Assembly (NCBI GenBank): GCA_022794035.1
Contig: JAAWDX010000005.1
Location: forward strand, 151,643-215,642
Reading direction: 5' to 3'
Length of the DNA stretch: 64,000 nucleotides
From: Lachnospiraceae bacterium
GTDB taxonomy: Bacteria > Bacillota > Clostridia > Lachnospirales > Bianqueaceae
Below the pieces are notes generated by a model. That model saw only the letters and a program-made list of their open reading frames with translations, did no database searches and was not told the DNA's origin. Both the position numbers and the translations under genes were made by a program. Each line of letters begins with the position of its first letter. Position 1 is the first letter of the stretch. Shown here one piece after another: positions 18,486 to 25,215 of this stretch.

Positions 18486-18586
18486 GTTTGGTTTCATCAT
18501 ATCATTTTAAGGAAGCGCTGTCAATCAAAAGCGCAGGAAAATTCTGCGGTCCGATAACTAACAAATATAAAGTATTTTATTTTAGA

Positions 18587-18622
18587 ATATACCTTGACAG
18601 ATGAGGTATATAAGAATATAAT
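18587..18622 (+). promoter_or_regulatory. Consensus promoter with inverted repeat, padR operon
   Basis: TTGACA (18594-18599), 17 bases, TATAAT (18617-18622). The -35 box lies between ATATACC (18587-18593) and GGTATAT (18605-18611), a perfect 7-bp inverted repeat and a likely site for PadR autorepression. Confidence 0.75.
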
Positions 18623-18658
18623 AGCGGCATCAGAATGAAGAGGAGAACGGAGGAGCCT

Positions 18659-18994
18659 ATGTCGATTACATCGGATCTAATCCGGGGGCATACCGATACA
18701 ATTATATTATCTCACTTAATACAGGGAGATAGCTATGGATATCAGATCAATAAGGCCATCGGACAAAAAACCAATGAGCAGTATGAACTAAAAGAAGCTA
18801 CGCTCTATACGGCGTTCCGGCGTCTGGAGCAGGCCGGCTATATCTATTCATACTGGGGCGATGAAGCGGTCGGCGCCAGGCGGCGCTACTATTCTATCAC
18901 CAAGGAAGGCAGAGCCGCATATCAAAAGCTGAAAAGCGAATGGGAGGAAGCCAAACAAATTATTGATAAGCTATTAGTGGAGGCAGAAAAGTAG
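18659..18994 (+). CDS. PadR-family transcriptional regulator
   Basis: A 111-residue winged-helix repressor. ATG 18659 follows GGAGG by three to five bases; the longer frame from 18635 has no such site. Family features are DTIILSHLIQGDSYGYQI (helix 1 into the helix-turn-helix), EATLYTAFRRLEQAGYI (recognition helix) and the wing RRYYSITKEGRAAY. PadR proteins usually repress their own operon and a membrane or efflux function until a ligand binds. Here the stop is directly followed by the partner gene. Confidence 0.93.
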   Translation: MSITSDLIRGHTDTIILSHLIQGDSYGYQINKAIGQKTNEQYELKEATLYTAFRRLEQAGYIYSYWGDEAVGARRRYYSITKEGRAAYQKLKSEWEEAKQIIDKLLVEAEK

Positions 18995-19642
18995 ATGGAG
19001 AGAAAATTAAGAGAATACATGGATCACCTGTTTGCACAGGCAAAGCCCACCCGCAGCACCGTTGAGCTCAAAGAAGAAATGCTGCAGAATCTCATCGAGA
19101 AATATCATGATCTTCTTGCCGAGGGAAAAAGCGAGGAGGCGGCGTATAATATAGCCATAGCCAGTGTCGGCGATATTTCAGAACTATTAAAACAGATTAA
19201 AGAGGAGGAAAATCAAATGCCGCGTTATACGGAAGAACAGATCGAACAGAGCAGAAGGCGCTCCGCCCTTTGCGTATCCATTGCCGTGATGCTGTATATT
19301 TTATGTGTGATACCGGTGATTATCTGGGAAGAGTATGGCGTGATCGCCATGTTTGTCATGGTAGCCATCGCAACCGGCCTGCTTATCTACAACAACATGA
19401 CCAAGCTGAGCTACAAAAAGAGCGACGATTCCGTGGTGGAGGAGTTCAAGGAGTGGCAGGATCAGAGCAGCGACCAGAAAAAGCTCTACAAAGCCATCAA
19501 GGGGGCGATCACAAGCCTTGTGGTCGTGGTCTATATCGTAGTCAGCTTTACCACGCATGCCTGGCATATTACCTGGGTCATATTTTTGATCGGAGCTGCG
19601 ATTGAAAATGTGGTGAAGGCCATTTTTGAATTAAAGCAGTAA
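18995..19642 (+). CDS. Permease-prefix-domain (DUF1700-like) membrane protein
   Basis: A 215-residue protein. Residues 1-70 form a helical cytosolic domain of the type found ahead of membrane permeases and next to PadR genes (STVELKEEMLQNLIEKYHDL, then GKSEEAAYNIAIASVGD). Four membrane helices follow at about 92-112, 116-136, 170-190 and 193-210. It abuts the padR stop with no gap, a common pairing in Firmicutes linked to envelope-stress-type regulation. The molecular function is not established. Confidence 0.8.
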   Translation: MERKLREYMDHLFAQAKPTRSTVELKEEMLQNLIEKYHDLLAEGKSEEAAYNIAIASVGDISELLKQIKEEENQMPRYTEEQIEQSRRRSALCVSIAVMLYILCVIPVIIWEEYGVIAMFVMVAIATGLLIYNNMTKLSYKKSDDSVVEEFKEWQDQSSDQKKLYKAIKGAITSLVVVVYIVVSFTTHAWHITWVIFLIGAAIENVVKAIFELKQ

Positions 19643-19684
19643 ATAGGAGCATTTTGCCGCCGTGCGGCAAAGAAAGGGGAAGCT

Positions 19685-20464
19685 ATGAAAAGTTCGACGA
19701 TTGTAAGAATCGTATTATGGTCGCTTGTGGCGGTCATCCTCACCGGCATTCTGGCATGGGGGATTGGCTTTAAGAGCGGATTTGGCTGGCCGTGGCATTT
19801 TGGCGGCGATGGCAGCGGATATACGTCCGGTGAGGCTAGCTTTGATGCATCAGAGATTGATGAGGTGCAGGTGGAATGGGTGAGCGGCAAGCTGATCATT
19901 GAAGAAGGTACGCAGATCTCATTTAAGGAAGAGGCCAGTCACAGTCTGGATGAGGATGAACAGGTCAGCTACCGGGTGGACGGCCGTAAGCTGATTATCC
20001 GTGAATATAGAAGAACTGTTTGGTTCGGCAATACGCCGAGCAAGGATCTGTATCTGACGCTGCCGCAGGAGCTGCGGAAGCTGGATCTGGAAGTGGTTTC
20101 GGCTGATGTGACGATGACGGGTAAATTTACGCTGGATGAGCTGGACATGGAAGGGGTCTCCGGGCGCTGGCAGGTGAATGAGGTAAGCTGCCGCACAGTG
20201 GATATCGAGTCGGTCAGCGGAAATTTTGAGGTGACGATCGGAGAGATGCCGGATAAAATTGATATGGATACTGTGAGCGGTGATCTGGTTTTATACCTGC
20301 CGGAGAATGAGGGCTTTACGGCTGAGGTCGATGGCGTGAGCGGCGATCTGAGCAGTGAGTTTGCGACGGTGAGCGAGAAAAAACGTCAGATTTATGGCAA
20401 TGGAAGGACGGAGATTGACGGCGATACCGTGAGCGGCGACATCGAGATCAGAAAACGCCGATAA
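19685..20464 (+). CDS. DUF4097-family beta-helix membrane protein
   Basis: A 259-residue protein with one N-terminal membrane helix (about 8-30) and a DUF4097 beta-helical domain outside. The repeated SG-D pattern is visible: VSGRWQVNEV, VSGNFEV, VSGDLVLYLP, VSGDLSSEF, VSGDIEIRKRR. This family is the usual third member of PadR/DUF1700 operons, sometimes called putative adhesin; its role is not known. The start is supported by AAAGGGGAAGCT. Confidence 0.85.
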   Translation: MKSSTIVRIVLWSLVAVILTGILAWGIGFKSGFGWPWHFGGDGSGYTSGEASFDASEIDEVQVEWVSGKLIIEEGTQISFKEEASHSLDEDEQVSYRVDGRKLIIREYRRTVWFGNTPSKDLYLTLPQELRKLDLEVVSADVTMTGKFTLDELDMEGVSGRWQVNEVSCRTVDIESVSGNFEVTIGEMPDKIDMDTVSGDLVLYLPENEGFTAEVDGVSGDLSSEFATVSEKKRQIYGNGRTEIDGDTVSGDIEIRKRR

Positions 20465-20490
20465 GCCTTTACAAAAACTTGAAAAAAGGG

Positions 20491-20519
20491 TTGACACGGA
20501 GAGTGTCCTGTGTTAATAT
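20491..20519 (+). promoter_or_regulatory. Promoter of tRNA-Leu
   Basis: TTGACA (20491-20496), 17 bases, TAATAT (20514-20519), about 40 bases ahead of the tRNA. Confidence 0.75.
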
Positions 20520-20559
20520 AGTAAACGTCCTTGCGAGAGCACCTCGCGAGGATGGTTAA

Positions 20560-20643
20560 GCGGATGTGGCGGAACTGGCAGACGCGCTAGATTCAGGTTC
20601 TAGTGATAGCAATATCATGGGGGTTCGAGTCCCTTCATCCGCA
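20560..20643 (+). tRNA. tRNA-Leu (CAG)
   Basis: Acceptor arms GCGGATG and CATCCGC with A73 pair fully. The anticodon stem CTAGA/TCTAG encloses loop TTCAGGT, giving anticodon CAG (20594-20596). A long variable arm (GTGATAGCAATATCAT) marks a class II tRNA, as expected for leucine. The T arm GGGGGTTCGAGTCCC is complete. CCA is not encoded. Confidence 0.96.
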
Positions 20644-20646
20644 GTG

Positions 20647-20692
20647 AATAAGACGGTGATTCTCTACAGGAGTTGTCGTCTTATTTTATATT
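20647..20692 (+). terminator. Terminator after tRNA-Leu
   Basis: AATAAGACG (20647-20655) pairs with CGTCTTATT (20677-20685), followed by a T-rich run. Confidence 0.8.
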
Positions 20693-20726
20693 TTACAGGA
20701 TATGAAGAGTAGAAAGGAGAACTACT

Positions 20727-20882
20727 ATGAAGTATGTGTGTGACGTATGCGGATGGGAATATGATGAGGAAGCTGGATATCCGGAGGGCGGCATCGAGCC
20801 CGGAACCAAATGGGAGGATCTTCCGGAAGACTTTGCATGCCCGCTGTGCTCAGTAGGCAAGGATCAGTTTTCAGAGGCATAA
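20727..20882 (+). CDS. Rubredoxin
   Basis: A 51-residue electron carrier with one iron held by four cysteines: CDVC at residues 5-8 and CPLC at 38-41. The core [22 protein letters not shown] is typical of the family, including the conserved Trp29 and the PEDF turn. It is of usual length and starts at an ATG with AGAAAGGAGAA upstream. In anaerobes rubredoxin passes electrons to superoxide reductase, rubrerythrin or flavodiiron proteins. No redox partner is adjacent. Confidence 0.95.
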   Translation: MKYVCDVCGWEYDEEAGYPEGGIEPGTKWEDLPEDFACPLCSVGKDQFSEA

Positions 20883-20907
20883 TAAAGAAATAAAAGCAGA
20901 CGCAGAG

Positions 20908-20996
20908 AAACGCTATGATGCACAGATGATACGCACCCTCTTTACTAGATTGTCCAGTGAAGAGAGTACGTATCATGGATCATAGCGTTTTTTATT
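20908..20996 (+). terminator. Very long imperfect hairpin after rubredoxin
   Basis: Nested arms span about 83 bases: AAACGCTATGAT (20908-20919) with ATCATAGCGTTT (20979-20990), ATGATAC (20926-20932) with GTATCAT (20970-20976), and CTCTTTACT with AGTGAAGAG. Six T follow. It can act as a terminator, though its length is more like a small inverted-repeat element. Confidence 0.65.
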
Positions 20997-21151
20997 GTGC
21001 CGTACGGGGAGAATCGGAAAGCCTTTCAGATATCAATAGCGCGGCAGATTAAGTCTTGATAAGGATGTACCATTGTGGATTGCCAACATATAATAAATTG
21101 ACTCTAAACTGCAAATAGAGTCGATTGATTGTATAGAAAGGAGATTCATTT

Positions 21152-22525
21152 ATGGGAGTAGTAACAGCGAATAAAGAGCTTTCTGCCTCGGATATTGAAT
21201 GCGGCGGAATATTTAAAATCACACTTTCGATGGCGGCCGGACCGGACATCGTGTCAAACCCGACGGATATTGTGCTGATATTGGACCGTTCCACAAGCAT
21301 GGCCGGCAGTCCGCTTGCCAATTTGAAAAATGGAGCAAAGAAATTTATTGAGATTATCTATGAGGCGACGGACGGCGGTCCGGATGGACAAATCGGATAT
21401 GGGAGCCGCATAGGAATTGTGAGCTTTGCCAGTGTGGCCACGCAGGATACGCAGCTGATAACCTCTGTGGCAGATTTGGATGAAGCGGTAGATGCCCTGT
21501 CTGCCGGCGGATCTACGAATCATGAGGATGCATTCATAAAGGCATTAGAGCTGTTTGATCCGCAGTCTGCAAATCAAAAGGTAATGGTCATGTTTACAGA
21601 TGGGGAAACAACGGCAGGAGGAAATCCGGTGCCTGTTACCACGCAGGCAAAGGCAGAAGGGATTACGATTTATTGTATAGGACTTTCGGGGTCCGGCGGG
21701 ATCGATGAGGCGGCGCTGGACGCATGGGCATCGCAGCCGGCCTCCGCATATGTAGCCATCACTCCTGATGATGAGGAGCTTGAAAAAATTTTTGAGGATC
21801 TGGCCCGGAATATCGTAAAACCCGGGGCGACGGGAATTGAAATAAAGGAAACGGTTAATTCGTGTTTTAAAATAATCTCCATCACGGCGCCGCAGGTCGG
21901 AACGGCCATGATTGTAAATGCCAATTCGCTGGAATGGAAAATCTCTGAGCTTGGCGTAGATCATTCGGAAGCAGCTGAGCTTGAATTTACAGTACAGCAT
22001 GTTGGCGGATGCACGGGGAGCGTGGAGGTGAATGAGAGCATCACGTATAGTGATAATGAAAACAATCATGTTGTATTTCCATCACCAACGATAGAAGTGA
22101 CCTGCGAAACGGTTGTTATCCCTGAGGAATGTCCGCAGCCTGTGGAAATCTGCATTGAAGGCTGTAAGGATTCGGTTGAGTTTAATGCGGGGGAGGTTGC
22201 CCTTGAGTCATTGGGAAGAATTCTGCAGCTCGATGTAACACTCCGAAGCGTTTGTCCTGGAAAAAGAGTTGCGCTTGCCATTATTTTAACGGAAGAAAAT
22301 GCATGCGGCGAGGAGGTTTCCTGCGGCCTGAAAACTCTTACGGTTCCAGCGCATCATCAGGATAGCTGCCGTGATGTTACGGTGCGGTGCATTAAATTTG
22401 TTCTTCCGGAAGAAAGCGGCATGACATCCTGTCAGTGCTCGCTTTGTCCAAAGAGAAAGATCAAAGCGAAGATGATAGCCAACTATATAGACAGCGATTT
22501 TAGCTGCTGCTCGGCTATCAGCTGA
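21152..22525 (+). CDS. VWA-domain protein with cysteine-rich C-terminal region
   Basis: A 457-residue protein. Residues about 40-225 are a von Willebrand factor A fold with a complete metal site: DRSTS (DxSxS), the threonine in GGSTNHED and the aspartate in MFTDGET. Residues 240-320 look like a beta-sandwich (IEIKETVNSCFKII, then LEFTVQHVGGCTG). The last 140 residues have about 18 cysteines, including paired CQCSLC and FSCC. No signal peptide or membrane helix is visible, so it is cytosolic or exported by another route. Spore-surface association would fit a cysteine-rich leaderless protein but is only a guess. The tail overlaps the convergent gene by eight bases. Confidence 0.75.
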   Translation: MGVVTANKELSASDIECGGIFKITLSMAAGPDIVSNPTDIVLILDRSTSMAGSPLANLKNGAKKFIEIIYEATDGGPDGQIGYGSRIGIVSFASVATQDTQLITSVADLDEAVDALSAGGSTNHEDAFIKALELFDPQSANQKVMVMFTDGETTAGGNPVPVTTQAKAEGITIYCIGLSGSGGIDEAALDAWASQPASAYVAITPDDEELEKIFEDLARNIVKPGATGIEIKETVNSCFKIISITAPQVGTAMIVNANSLEWKISELGVDHSEAAELEFTVQHVGGCTGSVEVNESITYSDNENNHVVFPSPTIEVTCETVVIPEECPQPVEICIEGCKDSVEFNAGEVALESLGRILQLDVTLRSVCPGKRVALAIILTEENACGEEVSCGLKTLTVPAHHQDSCRDVTVRCIKFVLPEESGMTSCQCSLCPKRKIKAKMIANYIDSDFSCCSAIS

Positions 22526-23063
22526 GACTGGTTTTAGCTATAAAATTGATGAAGGTCTCTGGACAGAGCTCATAGTCAACTGAGGATTGCAGCTCGCCCA
22601 GCTGATCGCGCCAAGCATTTTCACGGATCCGAACTTTCCGAAACCCGAGCGCTTCATATACATGCTGCGCCCGGGTGTTTTTTAGATTGGTGTCTAAAAT
22701 GATCCTTTGGTATCCCATATCCTGAAAAAGTGAATCGATGAGCATGCTCAGAAACAGTCTGCCATAGCCTCGGTTCTGCTTGCTGAAATCGCAGATTTTA
22801 ATGCCAATTTCAGCAGTATAGCTGCCTATATTGCGATAATTCATTTCTCCTATGGGGCAGTGATCCAGCTCTAAGATGAGTCTTCGGTGGATGTCATCGG
22901 CATCATGGCTGATTTTTTCGGTAATTTGCGCCGGCATTTCTCCGGTCCCATTGGGAAATCCGGCATGGGCCATCACCTTGCCGTCGTTCCACCAGGCTGA
23001 TAGCTGCTGAGCATCAGAGGCACAGGCATTTCGGATCGTCAGATTTTTATATTGTAAATACAT
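22518..23063 (-). CDS. GNAT-family (RimJ/RimL-like) N-acetyltransferase
   Basis: A 181-residue protein. LTIRNACASDAQQLSAWWND is the usual start of RimJ/RimL-type acetyltransferases. The acetyl-CoA loop is KQNRGYGRLFLSMLID (Q/R-x-x-G-x-G), and LDTNLKNTRAQHVYEALGFRKV is the family C-terminal motif. It acetylates an unknown amine. An AAAGGAG site supports the start. Confidence 0.9.
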   Translation of the reverse strand: MYLQYKNLTIRNACASDAQQLSAWWNDGKVMAHAGFPNGTGEMPAQITEKISHDADDIHRRLILELDHCPIGEMNYRNIGSYTAEIGIKICDFSKQNRGYGRLFLSMLIDSLFQDMGYQRIILDTNLKNTRAQHVYEALGFRKVRIRENAWRDQLGELQSSVDYELCPETFINFIAKTSLS

Positions 23064-23097
23064 AAGGCACTCTCCTTTTTATTTATAACTATAGCGG

Positions 23098-23146
23098 GGG
23101 ACAGGCAAAAAAGCAATGCGGCAATCGGATATAGCAGATCTGTCCC
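23098..23146. repeat. Inverted repeat GGGACAG/CTGTCCC
   Basis: GGGACAG (23098-23104) and CTGTCCC (23140-23146), 35 bases apart, between the acetyltransferase and the promoter at 23155. Related GGGAC motifs recur near 33380, 41744 and 54121. Confidence 0.5.
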
Positions 23147-23154
23147 TACATCTC

Positions 23155-23183
23155 TTGAAGAAGACGTCATAATAGGATATACT
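23155..23183 (+). promoter_or_regulatory. Promoter of the toroid-fold hydrolase-like gene
   Basis: TTGAAG (23155-23160), 17 bases, TATACT (23178-23183). Confidence 0.6.
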
Positions 23184-23213
23184 TAGCCCAATCAGCGACA
23201 AAGGAGAAATCAT

Positions 23214-25139
23214 ATGATACATACAGCAGCCGTCATTACCGAGCAAAAAAGCGATTTTAGTCTCTTTCTGGAGACGATTCCTCATTATCAGATAGACTAT
23301 ATTCATCCGCAGGATATTGCGGCGTATGATCTTTCAATTTATGATTTTTTAGTTTTACTAGGAGGAACGGAAGAAAAACCGATGGAGCTGGAGGCGCAGG
23401 CGCGTATCCAGATCGAGCAGCAGCTGGCGGCTGGTAAAAAAATTTTCAGCGAATATGTAAGCAGCATAGCGGATGTATATACAGCGCCGGTGGCATCCAC
23501 GCGTTTTAAACGGCTGGTAGTCAGTCAGGAAATAGCAGGGCTTGCGCCGGGGAACCTGCTGGAGGATCAGTGCAACCAGTATGCGCAGCCCTATTTTAGC
23601 AAAAGGATGGAAGAACCGCTGCTATATTATAAGGAATTTGCCAGCGGACATGATCAGACAGAGATAGAGGAGCAGGACAAGGCAGAGCTCTCAGGCTGGG
23701 CGCTGTGGAAGGAGCGGCCCCAGCTGATGATCTGTGCGTTTCGGCTTTGTAATTTTGTGAAAGCACGCTTTGCGCCTTTGGCGCGCTGGCAGGCGCTGGT
23801 GCGCATGATTGCAGAATGGCTTACCGGGGAACATCTCCCGCAGCTGACAGTTAAACAGGCCTATTGGCTGGCGGAGAGCGCAGAAGAGGCTCATTTTGAG
23901 ACTCAGCTCAGAGACTGCATTGAGTTAGGTAGGAGCTGGTATCATGAAGCGGGCATGCTCCTTGAGAATGGAAAACGCGGTGTATATGAAGGCATGATGA
24001 CCGAAATTCATCCGGATGGCTCACAGGCACTGGCTAAAACCATCCGCACGGATTGTGCAGGCGAGGCATCACTGGCATTTTTTGCAGACTATCTGCTTAC
24101 AGGCAGCCGGGCAAGCCTGAAAACCTCGGACGAGTTAGAAGCCTTTTGCTATACGCGGATGCAGATTCAGGGCGGACCTTATGACGGCATGCTGCGCTGG
24201 ACCAATCTGGCGTGGAATGTATGCTATCAGGATGATAACGCGCGCGTTATCATTCCCAGTCTGCTAAAAATGATGTATACAGGGGACACACGCTATTTGG
24301 ATGCCTGCTGCAGGGCATTAGAATTTCTTCAAAAAACAACGGGGCCGGATGGGCTTCGGGTGATGAGAACCGACAATTGTCTGCTGGACGAAGCGGAAAT
24401 GGAGCGCCTTGCTAAGACACCGGCTGACTTTCCTTGTGCGCATTATAACGCCTATTTTGCAGCGGCGCTGCTGCTCTGCGGAAAGCTGGCTGGGCGGGAG
24501 GATTTTGTGCGTACGGGCATCACAGGAATGGAAAGCCTGATGGCGGCATATCCGCAGACGATTCGCGAGCATAGCGAGACGCAGGAGCTGTGCCGGCTGA
24601 TTTTGCCGCTGGCCTGGCTCTATCAGACGACGGGGCAGGCGCGGCACCGGGAGTGGCTTTACCGGGTGACTCAGGACCTGCAGAAAATGAAGCGGGCAGG
24701 CGGTGCGTATGCGGAGTGGGATTCGGGCTATCAGGCGGCGTGCAGTCAAAAAGAGAATGGGGAATGCTCGCTGCTTAGCCAAAATGGGGATCCGGTTGTT
24801 GATCTGCTGTATTCGATGAACTGGCTGCCGCTTGCCTTTTGGCAGTCGTATCTGGTGACGGGGGATTCGTATTTTTATACGCTGTGGAAGGAGACGGCTG
24901 GTTTTATGATCCGTACGCAGATTCATAGTGAAAATCCCTTGATCAATGGGGGCTGGGCCCGCGGATTTGACGTGGAAAAATGGGAGGTTTACGGGATCCC
25001 TAACGACATAGGCTGGGGGCCGTGGGCGATCGAAAGCGGCTGGACGGTCTCGGAGATTTTGGCGGGGCTGGCATTTGGTCTGGCGGATGCAGGCGTGCCT
25101 CGTACAGAGCTTGCTCAGCGGTTTTATATAAAAAGGTAA
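23214..25139 (+). CDS. Unknown protein: GATase-like N-terminus plus alpha/alpha-toroid hydrolase-like body
   Basis: A 641-residue cytosolic protein that I do not recognise as a named family. Residues 1-95 have alternating strands and helices with DFLVLLGGTEEKP, like the ThuA/class I amidotransferase-like domains found beside sugar hydrolases. Residues about 210-620 are rich in paired helices with aromatic and glycine turns (GGPYDGMLRWTNLAW, CCRALEFLQKTTG, YNAYFAAALLLCG, NGGWARGFDVEKWEVYG), the look of a six-hairpin glycosidase. No signal peptide. A glycoside hydrolase or epimerase role is inference. It has its own promoter and stands beside an M14-like peptidase with a separate promoter. Confidence 0.6.
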   Translation: MIHTAAVITEQKSDFSLFLETIPHYQIDYIHPQDIAAYDLSIYDFLVLLGGTEEKPMELEAQARIQIEQQLAAGKKIFSEYVSSIADVYTAPVASTRFKRLVVSQEIAGLAPGNLLEDQCNQYAQPYFSKRMEEPLLYYKEFASGHDQTEIEEQDKAELSGWALWKERPQLMICAFRLCNFVKARFAPLARWQALVRMIAEWLTGEHLPQLTVKQAYWLAESAEEAHFETQLRDCIELGRSWYHEAGMLLENGKRGVYEGMMTEIHPDGSQALAKTIRTDCAGEASLAFFADYLLTGSRASLKTSDELEAFCYTRMQIQGGPYDGMLRWTNLAWNVCYQDDNARVIIPSLLKMMYTGDTRYLDACCRALEFLQKTTGPDGLRVMRTDNCLLDEAEMERLAKTPADFPCAHYNAYFAAALLLCGKLAGREDFVRTGITGMESLMAAYPQTIREHSETQELCRLILPLAWLYQTTGQARHREWLYRVTQDLQKMKRAGGAYAEWDSGYQAACSQKENGECSLLSQNGDPVVDLLYSMNWLPLAFWQSYLVTGDSYFYTLWKETAGFMIRTQIHSENPLINGGWARGFDVEKWEVYGIPNDIGWGPWAIESGWTVSEILAGLAFGLADAGVPRTELAQRFYIKR

Positions 25140-25142
25140 AGC

Positions 25143-25171
25143 TTGACAAAAGATTTTTTGTATAGTATAGT
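25143..25171 (+). promoter_or_regulatory. Promoter of the M14-like peptidase gene
   Basis: TTGACA (25143-25148), 17 bases, TATAGT (25166-25171), directly after the upstream stop codon. Confidence 0.7.
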
Positions 25172-25215
25172 CAAAGTGTTGGAAATTAAAAGTATTTTAA
25201 AAAGGAGGCTTTTCT

